In this document: in pieces, positions 10,000 through 18,535 of the stretch
How the letters are laid out: each line of letters opens with the position of its first letter
Numbering within the stretch: the first letter of the stretch is position 1
Assembly (NCBI RefSeq): GCF_025506335.1
Contig: NZ_JANZYO010000001.1
Coordinates: 528,074 to 592,073 of the forward strand
Length of the DNA stretch: 64,000 nucleotides
Direction of reading: 5' to 3'
Source: Mumia quercus
GTDB taxonomy: Bacteria; Actinomycetota; Actinomycetes; Propionibacteriales; Nocardioidaceae
Program-made: the position numbers and the translations under genes
Notes under the pieces: generated by a model
Seen by the model: the letters and a program-made list of their open reading frames with translations, nothing else
Told to the model about the DNA's origin: nothing
The model's database searches: none

Positions 10000-10395
10000 G
10001 TGCCTGTTGGCAAGGTGAAGTGGTACGACCCGGAGAAGGGATTCGGGTTCCTCAGCCGAGACGGCGGTGAGGACGTCTTCGTCCGTGCCGACGCGCTGCC
10101 GGCGGGGGCGACCACCCTCAAGCCCGGCACGCGCGTGGAGTTCGGCATCGTCGCGGGACGGCGCGGCGACCAGGCACTGCAGGTCCGCCTCCTCGACCCG
10201 ACGCCCTCGGTGTCGAAGCAGCAGGCGAAGGCGCGTCGCAAGCCCGCCGAGGACATGGTCGTCATCGTCGAGGACACCATCCGCCTCCTCGACCAGCTGA
10301 GCGGCACCTACCGTGCGGGGCGTCACCCGGAGGGTCGTACGGCCAAGCAGACGGCGGCCCTGCTGAGGGCCCTCGCCGACGAGCTCTCGACCTGA
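10000..10395 (+). CDS. Cold-shock-domain protein with C-terminal extension
   Basis: 131 residues. The first 65 form a cold-shock domain: MPVGKVKWYDPEKGFGFLSRDGGEDVFV, containing the RNP1-like KGFGFL and RNP2-like DVFV motifs that bind single-stranded nucleic acid. The second half, from about residue 70, is a basic linker (KQQAKARRKPAED) and a helical segment, unlike the canonical 67-residue CspA proteins. This longer form with a short C-terminal helix domain is common in actinobacteria next to DUF3027. GTG 10000 was chosen because GAAAGG lies 8 nt upstream and the CSD starts at once. It probably acts as an RNA chaperone; the role of the tail is unknown. Confidence 0.9.
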   Translation: MPVGKVKWYDPEKGFGFLSRDGGEDVFVRADALPAGATTLKPGTRVEFGIVAGRRGDQALQVRLLDPTPSVSKQQAKARRKPAEDMVVIVEDTIRLLDQLSGTYRAGRHPEGRTAKQTAALLRALADELST

Positions 10396-10451
10396 TCGGA
10401 AGGTCGTGACCCTGCGTGGCCACGGCTTGCCGCGTACGGAAGAATGGTTGT

Positions 10452-11264
10452 ATGTCTGCCCCTCGTTCTGCGACCACTCGTGTGTCCTCGGCTCGCGCGC
10501 CGAAGCTGGACGCGGTCGCTGCGGGTGCCGTCGACGTGGCGCGGGCTGCGCTCGTCGACGAGGTGGGCGAGTCCTCGGTGGGGGAGCACCTCGGCGTGCG
10601 CGCCGAGGGTGACCGTGTGGTGACGCACCTCTTCGCGACCGCGCTCCCCGGCTACCGGGGCTGGCACTGGTCGGTGACGGTCGCCCGCGCGCTGCGCCAG
10701 AAGAGGGTCACCGTCGACGAGGTCGTCCTCCTGCCCGGCGAGGACGCGATCATCGCGCCGCCGTGGACCCCGTACAAGGACCGTGTGCGCTCTGGCGACA
10801 TGAACCCGGGCGACCTGCTGCCTCCGGAGGAGAACGATCCCCGGCTCGCGCCGGCGTGGTTCGTCGGCGACGACGCGGTTGACGCCGAGGTCGACCCCAC
10901 CTCCGTACGCCCGATCGCGGACGAGGTCGGTCTCGGTCGCGTCGAGGTGCTCTCGCTCGAGGGCCGCGACGCCGCCGCTCAGCGGTGGTACGACGGTGCG
11001 CACGGCCCCGACACGTCCCTCGCCCAGCAGGCGCCGGCGCCCTGCCGTACCTGCGGCTTCATGGTCTGGCTGAGCCCTCCGCTCGGCACGCTCTTCGGGG
11101 TGTGCGCGAACGCAATGGCCAACGACGACGGCAAGGTCGTGTCGTTCGACCACGGCTGCGGGGCCCACTCGGAGGCCCGGGTGTCTCGCGCCTCGGCCGC
11201 GCTGCCGACGCCCGTCCACGACACCGTCACCGTGGACGACGTGGCTGACGCCGAGCCCGTCTGA
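10452..11264 (+). CDS. DUF3027 domain protein
   Basis: 270 residues. The central region (WHWSVTVARALRQKRVTVDEVVLLPGEDAIIAPPWTPYKDRV, then SGDMNPGDLLPPEENDPRLAP) is the hallmark of DUF3027, an actinobacteria-restricted family of unknown function. A C-terminal knuckle CRTCGFMVWLSPPLGTLFGVCANAMAND...HGCGAHSE has five cysteines and could bind zinc. The position beside the cold-shock-domain gene is conserved across actinobacteria and suggests a link to RNA or translation, but this is inference. I chose ATG 10452, 6 nt after an AAGAAT -10-like box, over the ORF start at 10416. Confidence 0.88.
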   Translation: MSAPRSATTRVSSARAPKLDAVAAGAVDVARAALVDEVGESSVGEHLGVRAEGDRVVTHLFATALPGYRGWHWSVTVARALRQKRVTVDEVVLLPGEDAIIAPPWTPYKDRVRSGDMNPGDLLPPEENDPRLAPAWFVGDDAVDAEVDPTSVRPIADEVGLGRVEVLSLEGRDAAAQRWYDGAHGPDTSLAQQAPAPCRTCGFMVWLSPPLGTLFGVCANAMANDDGKVVSFDHGCGAHSEARVSRASAALPTPVHDTVTVDDVADAEPV

Positions 11265-11318
11265 CCCTTTCCTTCCTCCTCCTGCCCGGACGGGCGCTGT
11301 GACGAACCCCGCACCAAT

Positions 11319-11371
11319 TTAGTTGCGTGCTGAAAGCATCCGGATTATGGTTGCGTAGCAAAACCAACTAA
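11319..11371. promoter_or_regulatory. MarR operator/promoter region
   Basis: TTAGTTG (11319-11325) and CAACTAA (11365-11371) are perfect inverted arms 39 bp apart in an AT-rich island of a GC-rich genome. Between them lies TATGGT, a plausible -10 box. The downstream arm also stands just upstream of the MarR start at 11393. Such TTAGTTG/CAACTAA arms are typical MarR recognition half-sites. Confidence 0.55.
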
Positions 11372-11392
11372 GAACGTCGAGGTGACCCACGC

Positions 11393-11923
11393 ATGCTCAC
11401 GACCGAGACCGCGGAACGGATGGTCGGCGTCCTCGGGAAGCTGAGCCGCGTGCTCCGCTCGTCCAGCCACCGGTGGGAGAACGCGATCGGCATGCGCGGC
11501 AGCGACCTCACCGTCCTGCGGCGCCTTCAGCGCCACGGTGAGCAGCGCGTGAGCGACCTCGCCGAAGCTCAGTGCGTGACGGCGTCGGTCATCAGCCGTC
11601 AGGTCGCGGCGCTCGAGCAGGACGGCCTCGTCGAGCGGCACAGCGATCCCGCCGACGCCCGTGTGGGTCTGATCCGGCTGTCCGAGCTCGGCAGGGCGCG
11701 TCTCGAGCAGGTCACGCAGCGCTATGTCGGCGTGCTCCAGTCGGCGCTCTCGGACTGGGACGAGGCCGAGACCGCGCGGACGGCAGAGCTGATCAGCGCG
11801 CTCGCCGACCGACTGGCCCGTGAACGCGACCGGTACCTCGACCACCTCCCCCTTGACCCGGTCGTGGCGGCCCCCACCGTCACGACCCTCGACCGTACGA
11901 ACGAGAGGAACCTCGCCTCGTGA
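11393..11923 (+). CDS. MarR-family regulator of DHA2 efflux pump
   Basis: 176 residues with the MarR winged helix at about residues 40-110: LTVLRRLQRHGEQRVSDLAEAQCVTASVISRQVAALEQDGLVERHSDPADARVGLIRLSELG, including the wing motif DARVGLI. N- and C-terminal helices form the dimer interface. The GTG of the following transporter overlaps its TGA (GTGA, 11920), so the two genes are co-translated. The most likely role is repression of this operon, relieved by a phenolic or drug ligand. The start ATG 11393 has GAGGTGACC at a suitable distance. Confidence 0.92.
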   Translation: MLTTETAERMVGVLGKLSRVLRSSSHRWENAIGMRGSDLTVLRRLQRHGEQRVSDLAEAQCVTASVISRQVAALEQDGLVERHSDPADARVGLIRLSELGRARLEQVTQRYVGVLQSALSDWDEAETARTAELISALADRLARERDRYLDHLPLDPVVAAPTVTTLDRTNERNLAS

Positions 11924-13491
11924 CCACCGCTCCACCTCAGAGCCACGACGAGCTCGACCACCGCGCCATCATGGAGGTGATGGTCGGCCTGCTGGCCGCG
12001 CTCTTCACCGCCATGCTCAGCAGCACGATCGTGGCCAACGCGCTCCCGACGATCATCGGGGACCTGGAGGGCACCCAGTCGCAGTACACCTGGGTCGTCA
12101 CGACCTCGCTTCTGGCGATGACGGTCAGCACGCCGATCTGGGCGAAGCTGTCGGACCTGCTCAACAAGAAGCTCCTGGTCCAGATCGCCTTGATCGCCTT
12201 CGTCGTCGGGTCGGTGATGGCGGGCTTCGCCCACGACGTCCCGACGCTGCTCGTGGCACGCGGTCTCCAGGGGCTCGCGATGGGCGGCCTGACGGCGCTC
12301 GCCCAGGCGATCATCGCCTCGATCATCCCGCCGCGCGAGCGTGGCCGCTACAACGGCTACATGGGCGCCGTGATGACGCTCGCCACCGTGAGCGGCCCGC
12401 TCGTCGGCGGTGTGATCGTCGACTCCGCCCTCGGCTGGCGCTGGACCTTCTTCGTGTGCGTGCCCTTCGCCGTCGTCAGCCTCGTGGTGCTCCAGCGCTA
12501 CCTCAAGCTGCCGACGCTCGTGAAGGACGTGAGCGTCGACTACGCCGGTGCGATCCTCATCGCCATCGCCGCCAGCCTCCCGCTGCTGTGGGTCACCTTC
12601 GCCGGCAGCTCGTACGCGTGGGTCTCGTGGCAGAGTGCCCTCTTCGTCGGCGGCACCGTCGTGGCGGCCCTCGCCTTCGTCCTCGTCGAGTCGAAGGTCC
12701 GCGAGCCGCTGGTACCTCTGAAGGTGTTCAAGGACCGCACCACGACCCTCGCCATCGTCGCGAGCATCGCCGTCGGCATCGGCATGTTCGGCAGCTCGGT
12801 CTTCCTCGGGCAGTACCTCCAGGTCGCGCGCAGCTACTCGCCGACCGAGGCCGGTCTCATCACCATCCCGATCATGCTCGGCTCGCTCGTGGGCACGATC
12901 GGCTCCGGCCAGCTCATCGCCCGCCACGGGAAGTGGAAGGTCTTCCTCGTCTCCGGCGCTGCGCTGCTGATCGGCGGCCTCGGGCTGCTCGGCACCATCG
13001 ACCACGCGACGCCGCTGTGGCAGATGTGGATCTTCATGACCCTGATGGGTCTCGGCCTGGGCATGCTCATGCAGAACCTCGTCCTCGCCGTCCAGAACAC
13101 GGTGGACGTCACCGAGGTCGGGATGACGTCCGGCGCCGTCTCGTTCTTCCGCTCGCTCGGCGGCACCATCGGTGTCTCGGTGCTCGGCGCCGTCCTCGCG
13201 GCGAGCGTCAAGGAGAAGATCACCGCCGGTCTGCGGCAGCTCGGCATCCCCATGTCGGGGTCCGCCGGGGGTGGCACCCTCGACCTCGCCAACATGCCGG
13301 AGCCGGTCGCCCACGTCGTCCGGTTGGCCTACGGCGACGCGACGGGAGAGATCTTCCTGATCGCCGCAGGCGTCGCGGTCGTCGCGCTCATCGCGGTCGC
13401 GTTCATCAAGGAGGTCCCGCTGCGGACCACGGTCCGCAAGCACGACGACGCGAGCGCCGACTCAGTGCGGGAGCCGGAGACCGTGGCCTGA
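11920..13491 (+). CDS. MFS efflux transporter, DHA2 (14-TMS) type
   Basis: 523 residues and about 14 hydrophobic segments, the size of the EmrB/QacA drug:H+ antiporter family. The N-terminal LLAALFTAMLSSTIVANALPTIIGDLEG is the typical motif D1/TM1 region, WVVTTSLLAMTVSTPIWAKLSDLLNKK gives motif A, and GRYNGYMGAVMTLATVSGPLVGGVI gives motif C of exporters. A loop of about 50 residues between TM13 and TM14 (KEKITAGLRQLGIP...) is normal for the family. It is a proton-driven inner-membrane pump. GTG 11920 overlaps the MarR stop. A strong bidirectional hairpin follows 10 bp after the stop. Confidence 0.93.
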   Translation: MTTAPPQSHDELDHRAIMEVMVGLLAALFTAMLSSTIVANALPTIIGDLEGTQSQYTWVVTTSLLAMTVSTPIWAKLSDLLNKKLLVQIALIAFVVGSVMAGFAHDVPTLLVARGLQGLAMGGLTALAQAIIASIIPPRERGRYNGYMGAVMTLATVSGPLVGGVIVDSALGWRWTFFVCVPFAVVSLVVLQRYLKLPTLVKDVSVDYAGAILIAIAASLPLLWVTFAGSSYAWVSWQSALFVGGTVVAALAFVLVESKVREPLVPLKVFKDRTTTLAIVASIAVGIGMFGSSVFLGQYLQVARSYSPTEAGLITIPIMLGSLVGTIGSGQLIARHGKWKVFLVSGAALLIGGLGLLGTIDHATPLWQMWIFMTLMGLGLGMLMQNLVLAVQNTVDVTEVGMTSGAVSFFRSLGGTIGVSVLGAVLAASVKEKITAGLRQLGIPMSGSAGGGTLDLANMPEPVAHVVRLAYGDATGEIFLIAAGVAVVALIAVAFIKEVPLRTTVRKHDDASADSVREPETVA

Positions 13492-13501
13492 CCCACGCGT
13501 A

Positions 13502-13537
13502 CGAAGGGCCGCCCTCGGGTTCGAGGGCGGCCCTTCG
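13502..13537. terminator. Bidirectional hairpin terminator
   Basis: CGAAGGGCCGCCCTC (13502-13516) pairs perfectly with its reverse complement at 13523-13537 around a GGGTTC loop. It lies between the convergent efflux-pump and DUF2530 genes, so it can end both transcripts. There is no U-tract, as is usual in actinobacteria. Confidence 0.85.
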
Positions 13538-13556
13538 GCATGTCAGGGGAGGGGCG

Positions 13557-14081
13557 TCAGGACGTCTCTTCCGCGTCGTCCTCGGCCTCGAGCGCGGCCT
13601 TGCGGCGGCGGCAGTACTCGACACCGATGAGGCCCAGGCCGAAACCTGCCAGGCAGGTCCACAGCCACCACACGTCACCGTTGCGCTGCAACGTCCCGAG
13701 GAACGGGAGCAGCCCGAGCAGGACGGCGAGCCAGAGGAGAGAACCCACGGTCATCGTGCGGATGCCGTCGACGTCCAGCGGCTTCGGGTCGGGCACGACC
13801 TTGTGGACCGTGCTGCCGATCTCGAGCTCGGTGACCTCGGGCTTGTCGAGGCCGTGCGCGCGGCGACGCGGTGCCGGTGCACGCTCCTCGCGCGGTGCGG
13901 ACACGGGCGCGGGAACGGGTGCGGGTGTCGGCTCGGGCGCCGGGGGCGCCGAGGGGGTTGCGGCCGGCGCCTGCGACACGGCACGATCTGCGCGGCGGCT
14001 ACCGGCCCTGCGGGACACGTTGTGACCACGGCCACGCTTCGAAGACGTGTCCGGTGTCAGCTTTCGCTTGCCTGAAGCCAC
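13557..14081 (-). CDS. DUF2530 membrane protein with disordered N-terminus
   Basis: 174 residues. The C-terminal 85 residues match DUF2530: PKPLDVDGIRTMTVGSLLWLAVLLGLLPF, then WWLWTCLAGFGLGLIGVEYCRRRK, giving two transmembrane helices and a basic tail. The N-terminal 85 residues are low-complexity: a basic start (ASGKRKLTPDTSSKRGRGHN) and a Pro/Ala-rich stretch of about 35 residues. DUF2530 is an actinobacterial family of unknown function. GTG 14081 is placed 6 nt after TACTGT (14088-14093 on the minus strand), a leaderless start; the frame remains open to 14252 but without a promoter or ribosome-binding site. It diverges from the purine permease. Confidence 0.8.
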   Translation of the reverse strand: MASGKRKLTPDTSSKRGRGHNVSRRAGSRRADRAVSQAPAATPSAPPAPEPTPAPVPAPVSAPREERAPAPRRRAHGLDKPEVTELEIGSTVHKVVPDPKPLDVDGIRTMTVGSLLWLAVLLGLLPFLGTLQRNGDVWWLWTCLAGFGLGLIGVEYCRRRKAALEAEDDAEETS

Positions 14082-14136
14082 GCCTTTACAGTACCCCCCT
14101 GGGGGAACCGTCCTACTTCGTACCGTCAGGAGCCTC

Positions 14137-15597
14137 ATGTCCACCCAGACCGAGACCGGATCAGTTGGATCCTTGGACCGGTTCTTCAAGATCTCGCAGA
14201 GAGGGTCGAGCGTCGGCCGCGAGATCCGCGGCGGCGTCGTCACCTTCTTCACGATGGCCTACATCATCGTCCTCAACCCCATCATCATCGCCGGGGTTCA
14301 GGACGCCGAGGGCAACTACCTCGGTGGCGGCACCCAGGGTGAGGCGTTCGCGCTGGTCGCGGCCGGCACCGCCCTCGTCGCCGGCGTGATGAGCATCCTC
14401 ATGGGCGCCGTCGCCAACTTCCCGCTCGCGATGGCGGCCGGGCTCGGCCTGAACGCGTTCGTCGCCTACTCGATCGCCAGCCAGATGACGTGGGCCGACG
14501 CCATGGGCCTCGTGGTCATCGAGGGCGTCATCATCTTGGTGCTCGTCCTGACGGGCTTCCGGAAGGCGGTCTTCGACGCCGTCCCTCTCCCGCTGAAGAC
14601 GGCGATCTCGGTCGGCATCGGCCTGTTCATCGCGCTCGTCGGTCTGGTCAACGCCGGTGTCGTCCGGACGACCGGCAACGCCTCGCCCCCGATCGGCCTC
14701 GGCGTCGGCGGGACCCTCTCGGGCTGGCCGGTCCTGGTCTTCTGCATCGGCCTGCTCCTGATGATCGCCCTGTACGCGCGAGGCGTCCACGGCGCGATCC
14801 TGCTCGGCATCCTGATCACGACGGTCCTCGCGGTGGTCGTGGAGGCCATCACCGACACCGGCGCCTCGGGCGGGGACGCCACCTCCAAGGGCTGGAACCT
14901 CAACGTCCCGAGCATGCCGGACTCGTTCATCGACGTCCCTGACTTCTCGTTGCTCGGCAACTTCTCGCTGCTCGGGTCGTTCGAGCAGGTCGGTCTCGTC
15001 ACCGCAGCGCTGCTGATCTTCACGCTGCTGCTCGCCGACTTCTTCGACACCATGGGGACCATGACGGCGATCGGTGCCGAGGCCGACCTCAACGACGAGG
15101 AGGGCATCCCCGAGAACGCCCAGCGGATCCTGGTCGTCGACTCCCTCGGCGCGGTCGCCGGCGGTGCTGCCAGCGTCTCCAGCAACACGGCGTACGTCGA
15201 GTCGGCGTCCGGTGTCGGAGACGGCGCCCGCACCGGTCTGGCGGCCATCGTCACTGGCGTGCTGTTCCTGCTGGCGACGATCTTCTCGCCCGTGGTTGCG
15301 CACATCCCCAACGAGGCGGCCGTCCCGGCGCTCGTCCTCGTCGGCTTCCTGATGATGCAGCAGGTGCTCGACATCCCGTGGAAGGACATCGAGCTCGCGA
15401 TCCCGGCCTTCCTCACGATCGCGCTGATGCCGTTCACCTACTCGATCACCGTCGGCATCGGGGCGGGCTTCGTGACGTTCGTGCTCATCAAGGTGGTGCG
15501 CGGCAAGGCCGGTCAGGTCCACCCGCTGATGTGGATCGTCGCGGGTCTCTTCCTGCTCTACTTCGCGATCGACCCGATCACCCGCTGGATCAGCTGA
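14137..15597 (+). CDS. NCS2-family purine permease (AzgA type)
   Basis: 486 residues with about 13 hydrophobic stretches. The start region GREIRGGVVTFFTMAYIIVLNPIIIAG carries the TMAYI-VLNP signature of AzgA-like guanine/hypoxanthine/adenine permeases, LLLADFFDTMGTMTAIG is the conserved TM8 motif with the substrate-contacting Asp/Glu region, and ESASGVGDGARTGLAAIVTG matches TM10. It imports purine bases by proton symport across the cytoplasmic membrane. I chose ATG 14137, with AGGAG 4 nt upstream, over the frame start at 14047. Nothing nearby is a purine gene, and the poly-G/C tract begins 20 bp after the stop. Confidence 0.92.
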   Translation: MSTQTETGSVGSLDRFFKISQRGSSVGREIRGGVVTFFTMAYIIVLNPIIIAGVQDAEGNYLGGGTQGEAFALVAAGTALVAGVMSILMGAVANFPLAMAAGLGLNAFVAYSIASQMTWADAMGLVVIEGVIILVLVLTGFRKAVFDAVPLPLKTAISVGIGLFIALVGLVNAGVVRTTGNASPPIGLGVGGTLSGWPVLVFCIGLLLMIALYARGVHGAILLGILITTVLAVVVEAITDTGASGGDATSKGWNLNVPSMPDSFIDVPDFSLLGNFSLLGSFEQVGLVTAALLIFTLLLADFFDTMGTMTAIGAEADLNDEEGIPENAQRILVVDSLGAVAGGAASVSSNTAYVESASGVGDGARTGLAAIVTGVLFLLATIFSPVVAHIPNEAAVPALVLVGFLMMQQVLDIPWKDIELAIPAFLTIALMPFTYSITVGIGAGFVTFVLIKVVRGKAGQVHPLMWIVAGLFLLYFAIDPITRWIS

Positions 15598-15617
15598 GCG
15601 CACGATCCTCCGGCGGT

Positions 15618-15743
15618 GGGGGGGGGGGGCCGGCCCCCCCCCCCCCCGCACGGCCCCGCCCCCCCCGCCCACGCGCGGGAGCGCGCCCCGGGGGGGGGGG
15701 GGGGCCCCCCCCCCCCCCCCCGGCCCCCCCCCCCCCCCCCCCC
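15618..15743. repeat. Poly-G/poly-C low-complexity tract
   Basis: This stretch holds G12 (15618-15629), C14 (15634-15647), G15 (15690-15704) directly followed by C17 (15705-15721), then GG and C20 (15724-15743). The G15-C17 block alone is a perfect snap-back hairpin. Nothing comparable exists elsewhere in the window. It may be base-calling or assembly noise over a strong hairpin, or a join; the true sequence and length should be treated as uncertain. The 15598-15776 gap otherwise holds no gene. Confidence 0.9.
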
Positions 15744-15776
15744 GCCGCGTACGGGGAGGGTGACCGACGTCATTCC

Positions 15777-15813
15777 TTAACGAGTTTAATTAACGTGGTT
15801 AACGACCTATGAT
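15777..15813 (+). promoter_or_regulatory. Promoter and MarR operator for second MarR/MFS operon
   Basis: TTTAAT (15785-15790), a 17-bp spacer and TATGAT (15808-15813) form a near-consensus promoter whose start would be the A of the ATG at 15820. Two direct TTAACGA repeats (15777, 15799; 22 bp apart) flank an 8-bp TTAATTAA palindrome (15786-15793), a rarity at this GC content and a good candidate for the MarR site. Confidence 0.7.
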
Positions 15814-15819
15814 GGTCGT

Positions 15820-16233
15820 ATGCCTACCGATGCCCAGAACCTCGCGTCGTCGGTGGCCCGACTGAACCGCCGCCTCCGTCAGGAACGGCACTCCGAGCTC
15901 ACCCCCAACCAGATGGCCGTGCTGGCGACGCTGCACAAGCACGGACCCCTGAGTCCAGGAGCGATCGCCGCGATCGAGCAGGTCCAGCCGCCCTCGGCCA
16001 CCCGTACCGTCAACTGCCTCGTCGAGAAGGGCCTGGCCGAGCGCCAGCCCCACCCGACCGACCGCCGACAGGTCGTCGTGTCCCTGAGCGCCCAGGGCGT
16101 CGAGGTCCTCGCCGTCGAGCGGGCCCGACGCGACTCCTGGCTGGCCGCGCGCCTCGCCGCCCTCACCACCGAGGAGCGGGCGACGCTGCGCGACGCCTCC
16201 GTGCTCCTCGAGAAGCTGGTGGTGAGTGAGTGA
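15820..16233 (+). CDS. MarR-family transcriptional regulator
   Basis: 137 residues. The winged helix runs from about residue 25: LTPNQMAVLATLHKHGPLSPGAIAAIEQVQPPSATRTVNCLVEKGLAERQPHPTDRRQVVVSLSAQG, with the DRRQVVV wing. Flanking helices supply the dimer interface. The mRNA is leaderless: TATGAT ends 6 nt before the ATG. The MFS gene begins with a GTG overlapping this gene's TGA, so regulator and transporter are co-expressed and the regulator probably represses both. The operator-like TTAACGA repeats in the promoter support autoregulation. Confidence 0.93.
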   Translation: MPTDAQNLASSVARLNRRLRQERHSELTPNQMAVLATLHKHGPLSPGAIAAIEQVQPPSATRTVNCLVEKGLAERQPHPTDRRQVVVSLSAQGVEVLAVERARRDSWLAARLAALTTEERATLRDASVLLEKLVVSE

Positions 16234-17603
16234 GCCCGACCTTCCGCTCGCTCTCCGTCCGTAACTACCGCATCTACGCCAGTGGCGCACTCGTGTCGAA
16301 CGTCGGCACGTGGATGCAGCGCGTCGCCCAGGACTGGCTGGTCCTCGCGCTCACCGGCAGCGGGACGGCGCTCGGCATCACGACCGGGCTCCAGCTCCTG
16401 CCTGCCCTCTTGCTCTCGCCCCTGGCCGGTGTGGTCGCCGACCGCTTCCCGAAGCGGCGCGTCCTCATGGTCACGCAGGTGATGATGGCGCTCCCGGCTG
16501 CGCTCCTCGGCATCCTGGCGATCACCGGCGTCGCCGAGGCCTGGCACGTGTACGTCCTCGCGTTCCTCTTCGGCGTCGGGACGGCCTTCGACGCGCCCGC
16601 GCGTCAGTCGTTCGTCGTCGAGATGGTCGGCAAGGACGACCTGGCCAACGCGGTCGGGCTCAACAGCGCCTCGTTCAACTCCGGTCGCATGATCGGCCCC
16701 GCGGTCGCCGGCGTGATGATCGCCGCGCTCGGCTCGGGGCCGGTGGCGACCGGCTGGGTGATCCTGCTCAACGCGATCAGCTACTTCGCCGTCTTCTTGT
16801 CGCTGGTCGCCCTGCGCGCCCGCGAGCTCCGTCCGGCGACCCCCGCCTCGCGCGGCAGGGGCGCCGTCCGCGCGGGGGTGCGGTACGTGCGGTCGCGACC
16901 CGACCTCGTGCTGATCCTCACGACGGTCTTCTTCGTCGGCACGTTCGGCATGAACTTCCAGATGACGTCGGCGCTGATGGCCACCGAGGTCTTCGGCAAG
17001 GGGGCGCAGGCGTACGGCGTGCTCGGGTCGATCATGGCGATCGGGTCGCTCGCGGGTGCGCTCGTGGCGGCCCGCCGCGAACGCCCGACACGCAGGCTCG
17101 TCGTCGGGGCCGCGCTGGTCTTCGTCGTCGTGGAGGTGGCCGCCGGCCTGATGCCGACGTACCTCACCTTCGCGCTCGTGCTGCCGCTGCTCGGACTGAG
17201 CGCGCTGACCATGATCACCGCGGCGAACGCCTACATCCAGCTGACGGTCACGCCGCAGATGCGGGGACGGGTCGCCGCGCTGTACCTGATGGTCTTCATG
17301 GGTGGTACGCCGTTCGGCGCCCCGGTCATCGGGTGGATCGGGGAGACGTTCGGCGCCCGGTGGACCCTCATCCTGGGCGGGCTCGTCGCCGGTGCGGGCA
17401 TCTTGGCTGCGACGGTGTTCTACCTGGTGCGTGCGGGCCTGCACCTCCAGATCGACCTCCGGCACCGGCCGCGGCTCCTGCTGGTGCCCCGCGACCCCCG
17501 CGCCGCGGTCCGGACCTCCGACGCCGTCGAGGCGCTGGACGATGCCGACCGGCTCGACGCCGGCGAGGCGCAGACGCCGCAGTCGCCGGCCCTGCGACGG
17601 TGA
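16230..17603 (+). CDS. MFS exporter (EntS/MFS_3 type)
   Basis: 457 residues, about 12 transmembrane helices. The beginning FRSLSVRNYRIYASGALVSNVGTWMQRVAQDWLVLALTGSGTALG is diagnostic of the MFS_3/enterobactin-exporter-like group, followed by motif A in VVADRFPKRRVLM and a conserved FDAPARQSFVVEMV loop. The C-terminal 65 residues are cytosolic and Arg/Asp-rich. Members export siderophores, macrolides or other small molecules with the proton gradient. GTG 16230 overlaps the MarR stop codon (GTGA). The substrate is unknown. The intergenic to the next gene is 52 bp, with its own -10-like CACGCT box. Confidence 0.92.
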   Translation: MSPTFRSLSVRNYRIYASGALVSNVGTWMQRVAQDWLVLALTGSGTALGITTGLQLLPALLLSPLAGVVADRFPKRRVLMVTQVMMALPAALLGILAITGVAEAWHVYVLAFLFGVGTAFDAPARQSFVVEMVGKDDLANAVGLNSASFNSGRMIGPAVAGVMIAALGSGPVATGWVILLNAISYFAVFLSLVALRARELRPATPASRGRGAVRAGVRYVRSRPDLVLILTTVFFVGTFGMNFQMTSALMATEVFGKGAQAYGVLGSIMAIGSLAGALVAARRERPTRRLVVGAALVFVVVEVAAGLMPTYLTFALVLPLLGLSALTMITAANAYIQLTVTPQMRGRVAALYLMVFMGGTPFGAPVIGWIGETFGARWTLILGGLVAGAGILAATVFYLVRAGLHLQIDLRHRPRLLLVPRDPRAAVRTSDAVEALDDADRLDAGEAQTPQSPALRR

Positions 17604-17655
17604 CCACCACGCGAGAAACGGTGACCCTCACGCCGAGGCGTGGCACGCTGGAGGG

Positions 17656-18420
17656 ATGGCTCCGAGGCCGAACCACGAGAATCGCCTTCCCTGGGACCTG
17701 TACCTCGCGGTGATCCGCACCGAGGTCGACCGGATCCTCGAGATCACCGAGGACCTCGACGCCGACGTCCCGGGCTGTCCGGGATGGACGGCGCGCGACC
17801 TGCTCGAGCACGTGGGGCTGGTCTTCCGCCACAAGGTCGAGTCGATGCGGAGCGCGAGCGAGCCGCCGTGGCCGATCGAGGACCTCGACACGAGCGACGT
17901 ACGCCGCCTGCTCGCGGAGGAGACGGCCACGCTGCTCGCCGAGCTCCAGGAGCGTGGTCCGCGCGAGGTCCGGCACACCTGGTGGCCGGGCGACCGCTCC
18001 AACGGGTTCTGGTTCCGGCGGATGGCGCTGGAGGCGACCGTTCACCGGGTCGACGCCGAGCAGGCCGCCGGCGCCGCGGTGACGCCGATCGAGCCGGAGG
18101 TCGCGCTCGACGGGATCGGGGAGTTCCTGACCGTCTTCCTGGGCGGCCCGTGGTGGGACGACGAGGACGAGGTCACGGCCTTCCCCGTCGACGCGCGGGT
18201 CAGGATCGTCGCCGACGGTCGGGCCTGGACGCTCACCCTCTCGCGTCGTTCGGTCGAGGTCGACGAGGACGACGACGCACCGGTCGACCTGGTGGTCGAG
18301 GGGTCGCCGCACGCGGTCTACCTCTGGCTGTGGGGGAGGGACTCCGACCGTCTCGAGCTCGAAGGACGCGCGGACCTGCGGAAGGAGGTCGAGGGGCGCT
18401 TCGCCGAGGCCTCCGCCTGA
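17656..18420 (+). CDS. Maleylpyruvate isomerase/DinB-type mycothiol-dependent protein
   Basis: 254 residues. The N-terminal 150 residues form the MDMPI_N (DinB-like four-helix) domain: DVPGCPGWTARDLLEHVGLVFRHKVESM, with the metal-ligand His in EHVG, then MALEATVHRVDAEQAAG with the second His of the triad. The C-terminal MDMPI_C domain ends in SPHAVYLWLWGRD, also typical. Family members use mycothiol or zinc for isomerase and thiol-transfer reactions; the majority are uncharacterised. The ATG at 17656 directly follows GGAGGG and is 6 nt after CACGCT, so it is probably leaderless. No pathway neighbour for gentisate or maleylpyruvate is present, so a true maleylpyruvate isomerase role is unlikely. 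Confidence 0.88.
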   Translation: MAPRPNHENRLPWDLYLAVIRTEVDRILEITEDLDADVPGCPGWTARDLLEHVGLVFRHKVESMRSASEPPWPIEDLDTSDVRRLLAEETATLLAELQERGPREVRHTWWPGDRSNGFWFRRMALEATVHRVDAEQAAGAAVTPIEPEVALDGIGEFLTVFLGGPWWDDEDEVTAFPVDARVRIVADGRAWTLTLSRRSVEVDEDDDAPVDLVVEGSPHAVYLWLWGRDSDRLELEGRADLRKEVEGRFAEASA

Positions 18421-18535
18421 TCTTCTCGGTGCCTGCCGCGGCTGTACGCCGGCCAGGGCCAGGGTCTATCCTCGTGCGTCGGGGGTGTTGGCTTGTTCCG
18501 GACTGGTGAGCACGAGCAGGAGTGACCCCGAGTCG

